Positions 19,002-28,278 are shown, counted from the stretch's first letter. The stretch is DNA of 42,667 nucleotides from Paenarthrobacter nitroguajacolicus JCM 14115 (GCA_001313365.1 BBFS01000036.1:1-42667); one strand, 5' to 3'. The notes: generated by a model not told the origin, from the letters alone. Numbers and translations are program-made.

Positions 19002-20095
19002 TTGTTTGAAACCCACACAAGGCAGCCAATATTGAATGAATCAGCCACTATCTCGGAACTGGACCTTGAAATCGTCAATGCCCTCCAGATCAATCCACGG
19101 GCGGAATGGAGCCGGATAGCGGATGCTCTTGGCCTGTCCGGCCCTACGGTCGCCAGGCGCTGGAACGTGTTGGCTGAACAGGGACTGGCGTGGATCACGC
19201 CGTCTCCGGGACAGCGCTACCTCAGCGCTGGCTGGTCGGCGTTTATCCAACTGTCTTCGTTGCCCGGCGAAAGCGAAGCACTGATCCAAAGGCTGTGCGA
19301 GGTGCCGGCTTTCGGCACCGTCTCCATGGTCACCGGCTCCCACGACGTCTTCATGGATTGCTTCGCGTCCAGTCATGAGGAACTCATGGACATCGTGACC
19401 GGAGCCTTTCCTGCGCTCCCCCCCGGCATCACCCACCGAGAAGTCGTCTTTGTCACCAAGCTTTACCGGCAGGCCTCGGAATGGCGCAGCGGAACACTCG
19501 AACCCGCACGCGCGCGGCTGGTCTCAACGGAAGCCAAGCCCGCACCGGCAGGCTACTCGCCGGATCGCCTGGACGCCGCGCTGCTGGAGGAACTTTCCAA
19601 GGACGGCCGTGCCAGTTGGGCTGATCTGGGTGCCGCATGTGGCGTTTCACCGCAAACTGCCCGACGCCGGGTGGAACGGTTTCTGGCGTCCGGCTACATC
19701 ACGCTGAGGTGCGATGCGTCTACCGCGGCGACCAGAGGCCTCAGGGAGGTCACGCTCATGCTCAACGTCCCTGCTCAATTCGTTGACGACACTGGCCGCT
19801 ACTTCGCCGCGCAAACGAACTGCCGGCTCAGCGCCAGGTGCTCGGCGCACAGAACCTCGTGGTCACACTGTGGGTCCGCGACTATCTGGAAGCCCAGGCA
19901 TTCGAACGCGAACTGGCCGAACGGGCGCCCGGCAGCATTGTGATCTCACGGCAGGCGGTAGTCCGGACCTACAAGCGGCTGGGCCATATCCTCGATGAGT
20001 CCGGGCGCAGCCTCCGCGTGGTGCCGCTGCCTTTGTGGAGAGAGGGGGGGTCTGGACGAGTCGGGGGGGAAACACCGGCAGGATCAGACCCATGA
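19002..20095 (+). CDS. Lrp/AsnC regulator with duplicated HTH-RAM architecture
   Basis: Transcription factor of about 360 residues, twice the usual Lrp length. The first HTH ([20 protein letters not shown], then [11 protein letters not shown]) and sensor domain are followed by a second HTH ([34 protein letters not shown]) and a second sensor domain. Such tandem forms bind amino acids or related ligands. TTG 19002 opens the frame; TTG 19032, with AAGG upstream, is an alternative start. A lost C near 19838 breaks the frame (SAQVLGAQN expected). The last codons overlap the start of the VOC gene by four bases. Divergent placement suggests that it controls the MFS-M20 pair, and the 83-bp gap at 18919-19001 would hold the operator. 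Confidence 0.87.
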
Positions 20096-20509
20096 CTACG
20101 TCGATTTTCGTGAACCTGCCCGTTAGCGACCTCGAGGCATCCAAGGCCTTCTACACGACCCTTGGCTACTCCATCAACCCGAACTTCACCGACGAGACTG
20201 CGGCCTGCGTGTCTTCAGCGACACGATCTACGCAATGCTTCTGACCCACGCCAAGTTCAGCGAATTCACCAAGCAGCCCATCGCGGACACGCAGAACTCG
20301 ACGGCGGCAATTGTCGCCATTTCAGCCGACAGCCGTGAGGACGTAGATGCCCTGGCTGCCAAGCGCTCGAAGCCGGCGGTTCCGAAACCTACGACGCCCA
20401 GGATCTTGGATTCATGTACAGCCGCGCGTTCCGTGACCTGGACGGCCACCACTGGGAAGTCCTCTGGATGGACGACGCCGCAGCCCAGGATGGTCCGCCG
20501 GAGTCCTAG
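20092..20509 (+). CDS. VOC-family (glyoxalase-like) protein, frameshifted
   Basis: Vicinal-oxygen-chelate fold protein of about 139 residues. The opening [20 protein letters not shown] and Gly-Tyr that follow are classic for lactoylglutathione-lyase-like proteins. The second half is [20 protein letters not shown] with the expected DxxGHxWE metal-site pattern. Two single-base losses (near 20207, restoring [11 protein letters not shown], and near 20385, restoring [12 protein letters not shown]) explain the frame changes. The start overlaps the stop of the Lrp-type gene. The true reaction is not inferable; many members are annotated only as glyoxalase-like. Confidence 0.8.
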
Positions 20510-20533
20510 CCCATTGGCTTAGTCCATCTTGGC

Positions 20534-20926
20534 TTAGCCCAGCGTCACTGCCAGCACGCCAAGCACGACGGCGAGAAGCGGCGTGGTGCCTTGGAGGGTA
20601 GCTGCGCGGAGGTACTTCTTGCCGCTTGCTGCGAGCACAAGGGCGGCCAGGAGCATGGAACCGCAGCTGCTGAAGACAAGGGTCCATCCCACTTGGGGTG
20701 CACCCATGGCCACTGCAACAATGCCGATCAGTGCGCCGATGGCCAGGAACAGGTTGTAGAAACCTTGGTTGTACGCGAGCGGCTTGGTGGTTTCCGCGTC
20801 GGCCTGGGAGGTGATGCTGAATGTCTTCCAGGTTTTGGGCTTTGTCCAGGTAATGGACTCCATGGTGAAGATATAGACGTGAAGCAAGGCGGCAATCGTT
20901 GCGAAAATCAGGGAGGCCAGGATCAT
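20534..20926 (-). CDS. DUF1304-family membrane protein
   Basis: Intact 130-residue membrane protein of the DUF1304 family. Four hydrophobic helices are visible: ILASLIFATIAALLHVYIF, NLFLAIGALIGIVAVAMG, WTLVFSSCGSMLLAALVLAA and PLLAVVLGVLAVTLG. The conserved METITW-like motif (here MESITW) and AYNQGFYNLFLAIG are family hallmarks. Function is unknown. It is convergent with the VOC gene; between them the sequence TTGGCTTAGYCCA occurs twice with a 15-bp period (20515-20541). On the upstream side it is followed by the aldolase operon on the same strand. Confidence 0.9.
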   Translation of the reverse strand: MILASLIFATIAALLHVYIFTMESITWTKPKTWKTFSITSQADAETTKPLAYNQGFYNLFLAIGALIGIVAVAMGAPQVGWTLVFSSCGSMLLAALVLAASGKKYLRAATLQGTTPLLAVVLGVLAVTLG

Positions 20927-20977
20927 GGTTTTGATCCTAGCCTCCCTGGTTGACGGACTTGGTGGTCGCGCGGCCCG

Positions 20978-21851
20978 TCAGGCGCTGAGCAACTCCAGTG
21001 TGGCGCCCGCAAAAGCTGAAGCCGAGCGATTCCACTGGGCCAGCAAACCCTGAAGATTCTCGCCATCGGCCGGTGGGTTGCGGCTTGCGACTCCAGCATC
21101 GACAAAATGCCCGTGCGCAGTTCCGTGTTGAAGTTGACCTTGCCCACCTGCATGGAGGGAGCCTTCGCCAGTTCGTCGGCCGGAATGCCGGAGGCGCCGT
21201 GGAGCACCAGCGGCACCTCTGTCTCGGCAGCGACTTCCTGCAGTACGTCCCAACGGATGTTTGGTTCGCCCTTGTACTTCCCATGCACGTTGCCCACGGC
21301 GACAGCCAGTAGCTGGGCACCCGTGCGCTCCACAAAGTCGGCCACCTGTGCCGGGTTGGTAAGTCCCGCAACGGACGCTCCGGCGTCGTGCGCTGAACGT
21401 TCGGCACCGAAGGCTTTGTCCTCGTCGCCCGCAAGGCCGCCCAACTCCGCCTCAATCACGACGTCGGCAGCGCCTGCCTCGTCCAGCGCCGCACGGACTT
21501 CACGGACAAGGGCGATGTTGTCCTCGTAGGGCAATGATGAACCGTCAGCGAGCACCGCATCCGCACCGGCCGCCACGGATTCCAGGATGACCCTGAGGTC
21601 GGAGGCGTGGTCCAACTGCACCGAAACCGGGACGCTGGCGTCGTTGGCCAGGCCGCGAAGGGCCGCGATGAGGCGCAGCCATTAGGCGTGGACGCAGTCT
21701 TCGGAGCGACGAGCAGGATCACGCCGAGCCCCGATTCTTCCGCCGCGCCAACAACAGCCAGCGCTGTAGTGAAGTCGTAGCAAGTGAAAGCCGGAACAGC
21801 CGAACCGGAGGCCAGGGCAGTGTTGAGCATATGGTCGAGGTTGGCGCGCAT
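20978..21851 (-). CDS. class II aldolase, FBA/GatY-KbaY type (frameshifted)
   Basis: Zinc-dependent class II aldolase of about 290 residues in the fructose-bisphosphate/tagatose-bisphosphate aldolase superfamily. Catalytic Asp and first zinc His lie in VQLDHASD; the other two His are in VGNVHGKYKGEP and LVLHGASGIPADEL. The Glu motif is VIEAELGGLAGDED and the phosphate-binding end KVNFNTELR is present, so the active site looks complete. Frame changes occur near 21680 and 21070. ATG 21851 shares its A with the TGA of the permease gene. Its place after a DUF1537 kinase and a HIBADH-family dehydrogenase suggests that it cleaves a phosphorylated keto-acid sugar; this is inference. It could equally act on a ketose phosphate. 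Confidence 0.87.
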
Positions 21852-23323
21852 CAGTGGGCCAAACCTCCCACCAGGATCCAGGCAACGTAAGTCAACGCGA
21901 AGCCTGCCAGGCCCAGGATGGTGGTGAGGACGGTCCAGGTCTTCAGGCCGTCAGACACTGTGAGGCCGTAGTAGCGGACGACCGTCCAGAACCCGGCGTC
22001 GGTAACGTGGGACAGGCCCAATGAACCGAAGCCAATGGCAATGACAATTACCGCGATCTGGGCCGGCGTGTAGCCACCTTCCATCACGGCAGAGGTAAGC
22101 AGGCCAGTCGTCGTCACAATTGCGACAGTGGCAGAACCCTGGGCGGCGCGCAGTGCCAGGGAGATGATGAAGCCGAGCACGATGACCGGCAGGCCGAGGC
22201 TATCCAAGGTGTGGGACAGAGCTGCGCCGATTCCGGATGCGCGGAGGACTTCACCGAACACACCACCAGCGGCCACCACCATGAGGATGGAAGCGATGGG
22301 AGGAAGTGCGCCTTCGAAAATCTCGCCGGTTTCCTTGAGGGACCAGTTGCGGCGGACGGCCAGCAGGAAGAAGGACAGAGCCACAGCCACCAGGAGTGCG
22401 AAGAACGGGTTGCCGACAAAGGCGGCCACGCCGTACCAGTAGTTGTCTTTGGGGGAGGGTCAGCGTTCCCACTGTGCCGAGGAGGATCTGGACGATGGGA
22501 GCGGCGATCAGGAACATGATCAGGCCAGGCCGCGGAGGAGCGATGGCGTGTGCACCGGGGCCGTCATGACCAACGTGGACCAGTGATTCGGAACCGAACT
22601 CGTCCACTTGCTGCTTGACGCCTGGAAGCAGTTCGTACTCTTTGCGGTTCATGATGCTGGCAACCCAGTAGGACAGGAAGCCAAGCGGCACGCAAATGAT
22701 CAACGAGATCAGGGTGATGAGTCCAATGTCCGCACCGAACACGCCGGCGCGGCAACGATGCCCGGGTGCGGCGGGACGGCCACGTGAATGGACAGCATGA
22801 TGCCGGCCATGGGCAGGCCGAACTTGATCGGGTGTACGTTAGCGATCTTCGCGAACGCATAAACAATGGGAACGAGGACGATCACGCCCACCTCGAAGAA
22901 CACGGGGGATCGCCACGAGGAAGCCGACGGCCGTCAGCGCAATGGCAACGCGTTTGGCGCCGAGCTTCTCAGTGAAGTGGGTGGCCAGCGACTGCACGCC
23001 GCCGGAAACTTCAATCATGCGGCCGAGGATGGCGCCAAGGGCGATCAGCAATGCGACCTTGCCCATGGTGCTGCCAACGCCCGTGGTCACAACAGTGAAG
23101 ATGTCCTTGAGCGGAATCTGCGCGGCGACGCCCACCAGGATGCTGACGGCAAGCAAGGCAACAAAAGCCTGGATTTTGAAGCGGATGATCAGCACCAGCA
23201 ACAGGGCGATGCCCGCTGCGGCGATGGTCAGCAGCAGAGGTGTGCCCAGCTCCACTGCGGGCTTGATGGCGGGGGGGCGTCCGCCGCCTGAACCATCAAA
23301 GAGTTGACGAGGGGGGGATTCAT
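21851..23323 (-). CDS. GntP-family gluconate/acid-sugar permease (frameshifted)
   Basis: Proton-coupled permease of the GntP family, about 480 residues, importing gluconate-like sugar acids. Seen: GTPLLLTIAAAGIALLLVL, IIRFKIQAFVALLAVSILVG, GSTMGKVALLIALGAILGRM, the conserved HVAVPPHPGIVA motif, and GSATVAIVTTTGLL. The protein ends TYVAWILVGGLAH. ATG 23323 has AAGGAGAC ahead of it; removing the extra bases of two C7 runs gives MNPLVNSLMVQAADAPAIKP. Other breaks are near 22905, 22745 and 22455. It follows the dehydrogenase gene after a stem-loop and is coupled to the aldolase by a TGATG junction. Confidence 0.9.
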
Positions 23324-23379
23324 TGGGGGGGTGTCTCCTTTGACATACCAGTCTAGAGAAGACCGGCGGGAGGTGGCGG

Positions 23380-23407
23380 CGACGGCGAAGGGGGGGGATC
23401 GCCGTCG
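23380..23407. promoter_or_regulatory. intercistronic stem-loop before the GntP gene
   Basis: Arms CGACGGCGA (23380-23388) and TCGCCGTCG (23399-23407) enclose a loop that includes a G8 run. It lies in the 108-bp gap between the dehydrogenase stop (23432) and the permease start (23323). No T tract follows on the minus strand. It may adjust downstream expression or protect the upstream mRNA; this is inferred from position only. Confidence 0.55.
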
Positions 23408-23431
23408 TCGCGCGTTCTGGTGGGGGGGTGC

Positions 23432-24332
23432 TTAGGCGGTGCGCTTTGCGGGCGCTACAACCTTGATGACGGCGGAGTCGTCGGCGGCGGCGAGGCCCTG
23501 GGCCTGGCGAGAAGGTAAAGCTGTTCGGCAGCGGCGGCAACGGGTGCGGCGAGGCCGGCGGCCCGGGTTGCCTTACCAACGATGCCCATGTCCTTGACGA
23601 AGATGTCCAGGCGGCTGAGTACCTCGGCGCCGTCCTCGGAGTAGGCCTCGAGGATGCGCGGGCCACGGTTTGAAAGCATGAAGGATCCGGCGGCTCCGGC
23701 TTCGAGGGCGGCGAGGGTCTTGGCCTGATCGAGTCCCAGGCGTCGGCAAGAGCCATGGCCTCGGCAGCAGCGGCGATATGGACACCGCAGAGGAGCTGAT
23801 TGACGGTCTTGAGGGCCTGCCCGTCGCCGGGCTTGTCGCCCACGATGCTCAGGGTGGAGGCCAGCAGTTCCAAGGCAGGACGCGCCTTTTCAAGTGCTTC
23901 GGGCTCCGCCCCCGACAACGATCAGCAGATCGCCTTCGCCGGCACGCTTCGGGCCGCCGGAGAGCGGTGCATCCACCAGGCCACACCATATTCCGCAAGC
24001 TTTTCCACCGTGGCGGGGATGGCTTCAGTACCAACGGTGCTGCCGAGGATCACGACGGCGCCCGGCTTCAGTACCGAAGCCACGCCGTTCTCGCCGAAAA
24101 GGACGTCGTTGAGCTGCTCGCCGTTGCGGACGGCCAAGAGCAGCGCGTCGGCGCCATCCGATGCCTCGCGTGCAGAAGCAAAGGTCTTGATGCCGGCTTC
24201 TGCGGCGAGTTCCAAGCGGGGCTCGGCGATATCGAAGCCGTGGACAGTCAGCTCGGACGCGAGCCGGGGTACCATGGGCAGGCCCATGGCGCCCAGGCCC
24301 AGGACGGTGACGGTGTAGTTGCTGCTGGTCAT
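23432..24332 (-). CDS. HIBADH-family NAD(P)-dependent dehydrogenase (frameshifted)
   Basis: Beta-hydroxyacid dehydrogenase of about 300 residues (3-hydroxyisobutyrate / tartronate-semialdehyde / threonate dehydrogenase family). Seen: the Rossmann motif VLGLGAMGLPMVPRLA near the N-terminus, then LGSTVGTEAIPATVEKL, the substrate motif LVDAPLSGGPKRA once a frame error near 23965 is corrected, and the catalytic-Lys helix ALKTVNQLLCGVHIAAAAEA. The C-terminus reads SRLDIFVKDMGIVGKA and ends APAKRTA. Start ATG 24332 has GGAG six bases upstream. LtnD, which oxidises L-threonate, and GarR are the nearest functional alternatives. Placement between a DUF1537 kinase and GntP favours an LtnD-like role. 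Confidence 0.85.
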
Positions 24333-24394
24333 GGTGTTCTCCATTGAATAGGTAGGGCCCACGCTTGCCGGGTTCCCTGGCCGAGCTTGCGAGG

Positions 24395-25935
24395 TTAGGG
24401 GGCAAGTGGGGATGTGGCGCTGAGCTTGCGGGTGACCTCAGTCAGGGACTGGTCGTCGCCCACGTTGCCGGCGAACACGATGTACGGAATGCCCTTGGCG
24501 GGACCGTCCACCGGCTCCCAGAGCGAGACGATGCCCGGCAGCATGGGGGCCGCGGACAATTGCATGGCGGATTTCCAGCCGTGCGCGGCGACGTCCGAGG
24601 ACGTGATGCCACCCTTCGCGATGACAAACCGCGGCGGGAAGGTCTTCAGCGTCCGGTTCACAACTGCGACGACGGCGGCCGAGACGGTGCGTGCGATCTT
24701 CAGGCTTGCTGCGGCGTCGTCGGTCTTGATGAGCAGGCGGCTGGTGTGGACGATGACGTCACCCGTGCGAAGTGCGTCGACGACGTCGGACACGACCGTT
24801 GCGATGTAGCCTCGGCCTCGCTTTCGCCCGCACTTTCGGTCCCGGCAATGAGTTTCTCGACGTCGATCTCGATGGTCCGTGCCGAGCTGTGTTCTGCGGT
24901 CAGGGCGTTGAGCTGACGGGTGGTGACGCCGACGTGCGAGCCGACCACGATCAGGCCGCCGGCCGTGGAGGGAGTGTTGCCTGCAAAAGCCTCCTGGGAG
25001 GTCAACGCGGTGCGGATCTCCTGGCCGATGCGGCCCCCCCTCACGAAGGGCGGGCCCACACGGTACAGGAGCTTCTTGCCGCGGCGCTCGGCTTCTTCGA
25101 GCCCAGGGCCAAGGCGCGGAAATCATTCTCGGTGACGATGTCGGCCACGATCGGCGTGGAGTTGGTGGCGGACTCAAGGGCGTCAGCGATGGCCTTCGCT
25201 GAGATGGTGGGGTCCTGCGCGGAGGCGCCGGCGCGGATGATGTTGAGGTCAAGCACGATCACATCGCCTGCAGGGAACCGGCCCCCCCGCGACTTCTCCT
25301 CCACGTACTTGGCCATCTCGGAGTTCTTGAAGCCGAAGCTTGCGTCCTTGGCGAATTCCGTCTCGGCCACGGGCGTGAGTGTGCCTGCGTCTTCACCGGT
25401 GCCCCCCCGCATGTAGTGCACGCCGCCGATGGTGACTCGGCCGGCGTCGGGGAATGCGGGAACGATCACCACGCCGTCGGTGGCTTCACCGGTCTCGGAA
25501 GCCACGGTGGCTGCAATGACGTCGGGCTCCAAGGGGGTAGTGGCCACGGAGGTGGAGTCACTGCGACTGACAAAACCGAGCCTCACATTTCCGGCTGCCG
25601 CGGCCAGGGCATTGCGGACGATTTCCTCGTTCCGTGCGGCGGCTTCGGCCGGGTCCAGACTCCGGGTATTGGTGAGGACGTAGACGGCAGGCTTGGTCTG
25701 GTTCTGCCGGATGTGGGTGAAGGCCCATGCGAAATCTGCGACGTCCCACTGGGTTAGCACGGCGAGATCCGCAACGGACTGCGTTCCCGTGGGGTCGTCG
25801 TCGAGGACTACCAGGACGCGGGGGGGACGTTGCCGAGGACGCCGCAACGGCGTCGGCAACCAACTGAGCAGGAATCTGGACCTCCGCCGGGAAGGCGGCC
25901 AGAACGTCGGCTTCAAGGGTCACTTTGCACTCCAT
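24395..25935 (-). CDS. four-carbon acid sugar kinase, DUF1537/OtnK-like (frameshifted)
   Basis: DUF1537-family kinase of about 510 residues, longer than the usual 420. Members phosphorylate 3-oxo-tetronate, threonate or erythronate. Seen: the N-terminal LDDDPTGTQSVADLAVL, SRSDST followed (after repair near 25545) by LRGHYPLEPDV, the VIVPAFPDAGRVTIGGVHY segment, and in the ATP-binding half GLIVVGSHVGVTTRQLNAL and FVIAKGGITSSDVAAHG. The ending is TEVTRKLSATSPLAP. Frame errors lie near 25830, 25545, 25095 and 24815. ATG 25935 lacks a clear ribosome site. The gene begins the acid-sugar operon and lies just past a GntR operator, so the regulator at 26937 probably controls it. Confidence 0.87.
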
Positions 25936-25967
25936 CGTGGGAAATCTATGTAGCGGTTTGCTGAATG

Positions 25968-25986
25968 TAAGATGTCAGACATCTAA
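25968..25986. promoter_or_regulatory. GntR-type operator before the kinase operon
   Basis: The 19-bp dyad TAAGATGTCAGACATCTAA has perfect 7-bp arms (AGATGTC / GACATCT) around a central base. On the minus strand it lies between TTCAAA (25989-25994) and TACATT (25964-25969), a plausible promoter with 19-bp spacing, 33-51 bp before the kinase start. The same core recurs before the gntR gene at 26854. Confidence 0.75.
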
Positions 25987-26052
25987 CATTTGAATTAGTG
26001 TGACACACGGCTCTACAGCGCGCAAGGTGCTGCGCATCACTAGGCTGGGGGC

Positions 26053-26856
26053 ATGGCTGACAGTGTTGTTGCGCTCCCGTTCGTGAACGTCCTCACGCCT
26101 ACCGTTTCCGCAGGTGAGGCGGTTCCCGTGGCACTGATCCACGGTTGGGCCTCCGGCTCTGTGTACTGGGAACCACTTGCGAAAAAACTGCTCGACGCCG
26201 GCCGGACGGTCTGGATTTTCGACCTCCCGGGCTACCACCCGGGCGAAGAAGTGCCACCGGACTTCCCGTGGACGCTCGACTCGGTGGCCGGTTCGGTAGC
26301 GGCCGCCATTGAAGTCAGGAGCAGCGGACCGGTGCACCTGGTGGGGCATTCCATGGGAGGCAGCGTTTCGTTGACACTTGCGGCAGCCCGCGCCGAACTG
26401 GTGGCCACCATAACCTTGGTGGGCATGGCGCCCGTGCCGCAGAACCAGGGGTTCAAGAAGCTGCTGAGCTCGCAACTGGATCAGGGATTTTTTGATCCCG
26501 AGACCGTAGCGAAGCTCATGAATGCTTGGTTCGGGGAACTGTCCGCAGCCGACATGGCGCGGCTTAGCACAGGGTTTGATGCGCCGTTCCCGATTCTGTC
26601 CGCCAGCGCCGTAGCTGCCATGACCGGCGTCGAACCTTCAGTGCCCGGGCGGGTCCACGCGCCACTGCTGGTGATAGCCGGCACCGATGACCGGGTGCGG
26701 CCCATGGAGCAAATGCGCGCATTCGTGGACGAAAGCCCGAATCGGCAGCTAAGCGCCATCCTCGGCGCCGGCCATAACGTCCACTGGGAACAGCCGGAAA
26801 AATGCGCCGCGGCACTAACTGAGTTTTGGAAAACAACCTGGCCACCGCCAGCGTAA
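26053..26856 (+). CDS. alpha/beta hydrolase, BioH/esterase-like
   Basis: Intact 267-residue alpha/beta-fold hydrolase. The catalytic triad is readable: nucleophile Ser in VGHSMGGS, Asp in AGTDDRVRP and His in LGAGHNVHWEQP. The oxyanion-hole region is LIHGWASGSVYWEPL. It resembles BioH, the carboxylesterase that frees pimeloyl-ACP in biotin synthesis, but no bio genes are nearby and the substrate is open. It diverges from the kinase operon, sharing the promoter region that holds the GntR operator. Its TAA stop (26854-26856) lies inside the second operator, immediately before gntR, so the two genes may be co-regulated. Confidence 0.88.
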   Translation: MADSVVALPFVNVLTPTVSAGEAVPVALIHGWASGSVYWEPLAKKLLDAGRTVWIFDLPGYHPGEEVPPDFPWTLDSVAGSVAAAIEVRSSGPVHLVGHSMGGSVSLTLAAARAELVATITLVGMAPVPQNQGFKKLLSSQLDQGFFDPETVAKLMNAWFGELSAADMARLSTGFDAPFPILSASAVAAMTGVEPSVPGRVHAPLLVIAGTDDRVRPMEQMRAFVDESPNRQLSAILGAGHNVHWEQPEKCAAALTEFWKTTWPPPA

Positions 26857-26870
26857 GATGTCTGACAACC
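26854..26870. promoter_or_regulatory. second GntR-type operator, before gntR
   Basis: TAAGATGTCTGACAACC repeats the left half of the 25968 operator exactly (TAAGATGTC) with a weaker right half (GACAACC). It overlaps the stop codon of the hydrolase gene and lies 67-83 bp before the gntR start, as expected for autoregulation. Confidence 0.65.
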
Positions 26871-26936
26871 GCCCGTCCGAGGGAAATACACGGGGGGGAG
26901 CCGGGCGGTCTGAAGTATAGGAAACGGGGGGGATAC

Positions 26937-27677
26937 ATGGCACGCAAGTCGCTGGTCGGCGTCGTCGCTGACGAGTTGCTGGACCGGATCATCGCGGGCG
27001 AGTTTCCGCCCGGAACGGTAGTCCCGGGAGAGCTGGAGCTCAGCGCCAAACACGAGGTAAGCCGCATGACCGTGCGCGAGGCCATGAAAACCCTTGAGGC
27101 ACAGCGGATCCTTAGTGTCGAACGCGGCCGTGGAACCTTCGTCAACCCCCTCAACCAGTGGGCGTCACTGGAAGCCGTTTTGCGCGCGGCCTCAGAGGGA
27201 ACCAAGGATGCGGCTGCCGCGATCCAGCTGATCGAACTGCGCCGCATGCTTGAAACCGGCGCATGCGAGCTGGCCGCGGAGCGCATCTCCGACGACGAAC
27301 TCGCGGCGCTTAAAGAGCATGTGGAAAAGATGCAGGCCGCCCACGAAACCAATGACCTCGCCGCCTTCGTGGAAGCCGACCTTGCCTTCCACGACGTGAT
27401 CCTTCACGCCTCAGGCAACGTCTTTGTCGCCGTGCTCTTCGAGCCGCTGCACCGGGTCCTCGAAGCCCGACGGACCGAAACTTCAGCGTTTCCTGAAATC
27501 CAGGAACACGCGATCGGCCACCACAGGAAGATCGCGGCCGCTTTGGAATCCCGCAATCCCAACGAGGCACGGCTCGCCATGGATGCGCACATGCAGCAGA
27601 CCCTGGACGACCTGAAGACGTACGTGCTGGAGCCTAGCTACCGACGCAGGCTCGTTAGCCGCCGTGCACCCAACTGA
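26937..27677 (+). CDS. FCD-type GntR regulator of the acid-sugar operon
   Basis: Intact FadR/FCD-subfamily GntR repressor of 246 residues. The winged HTH is ELLDRIIAGEFPPGTVVPGE, then ELSAKHEVSRMTVREAMKTL and RGRGTFVN. The FCD sensor domain follows: IELRRMLETGACELAAERI, and ADLAFHDVILHASGN with the Asp and His that bind metal, then the later His in EHAIGHHRKIAAAL. FCD proteins typically bind organic or sugar acids, which fits the nearby GntP permease and kinase. ATG 26937 is chosen because AGGAAA precedes it, and the frame upstream is the operator region. Two near-identical operators at 25968 and 26854 support control of both the operon and itself. Confidence 0.92.
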   Translation: MARKSLVGVVADELLDRIIAGEFPPGTVVPGELELSAKHEVSRMTVREAMKTLEAQRILSVERGRGTFVNPLNQWASLEAVLRAASEGTKDAAAAIQLIELRRMLETGACELAAERISDDELAALKEHVEKMQAAHETNDLAAFVEADLAFHDVILHASGNVFVAVLFEPLHRVLEARRTETSAFPEIQEHAIGHHRKIAAALESRNPNEARLAMDAHMQQTLDDLKTYVLEPSYRRRLVSRRAPN

Positions 27678-27680
27678 GTA

Positions 27681-27722
27681 ACAGCAAACGTCGCTATGAG
27701 CGGTCATAGCGACGTTTGCTGT
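27681..27722. terminator. perfect palindrome between convergent genes
   Basis: 19-bp perfect arms ACAGCAAACGTCGCTATGA (27681-27699) and its complement (27704-27722) with a four-base loop GCGG. It lies three bases past the gntR stop and 17 bases before the stop of the UspA gene, so it can serve as a bidirectional terminator. There is no T tract on either side. Confidence 0.75.
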
Positions 27723-27738
27723 CACTTACTTGGGCTGG

Positions 27739-28170
27739 TTACGCGTCGACGTCCGTGTTCACGATGTACACGTCGCAGGGAGCACCATGCGCCACGCTGT
27801 TGGCGATGCTGCCGAGTACGCGGCCGAGGCCCTTCATGCGCTTGTTGCCCACCACGATCAGCGAGGCGTTGTTGGTCTCGGCGTAGTTGATGAGGGCGTT
27901 GGCAGGTGTGCCGCGGGCTGCGAAGTACTTGATGTTGCCGGCGGGAACGTCCAGCTCTTCGGAAACCTTGCGGGCCACGTATTCCGCGGAGTCCGCGGAG
28001 GAGACGGTGATGCGGTCGCTGCCGCTGCCGAATTCTTCAATGCGGTCATCGGAGAAGCCGCTGATCACGTGCAGTTCGGCGCCGAGGGCGGTGGCGAGCT
28101 TCGCTGCTGCCACTGCTGCGCGCTTGGCCGTCTCGCTGCTGTCAACGCCGACCACAATAACTTCTGACAT
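27739..28170 (-). CDS. universal stress protein, UspA family
   Basis: Intact 143-residue single-domain universal stress protein. The N-terminal VIVVGVDSSETAKRA has the Asp that lies near the nucleotide, and the C-terminal ATP-binding motif G-2x-G-9x-G-S/T is seen in VVGNKRMKGLGRVLGSIANS, followed by APCDVYIVNT. These proteins bind ATP or AMP and support survival in stress or stationary phase. ATG 28170 lies after a short leader. It is convergent with gntR and divergent from the SDR at 28334, so general-stress control of both is possible but not shown. Confidence 0.93.
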   Translation of the reverse strand: MSEVIVVGVDSSETAKRAAVAAAKLATALGAELHVISGFSDDRIEEFGSGSDRITVSSADSAEYVARKVSEELDVPAGNIKYFAARGTPANALINYAETNNASLIVVGNKRMKGLGRVLGSIANSVAHGAPCDVYIVNTDVDA

Positions 28171-28278
28171 GAGTACTCCTGGTTGTGGGGATTCACTGGG
28201 TGCTGCTGCAAGAAATCTACACTCCATCCCCCCCATCCGCCGGGATGACCCTTTTGCGCCGGGAGTGTTTACGGCCGG

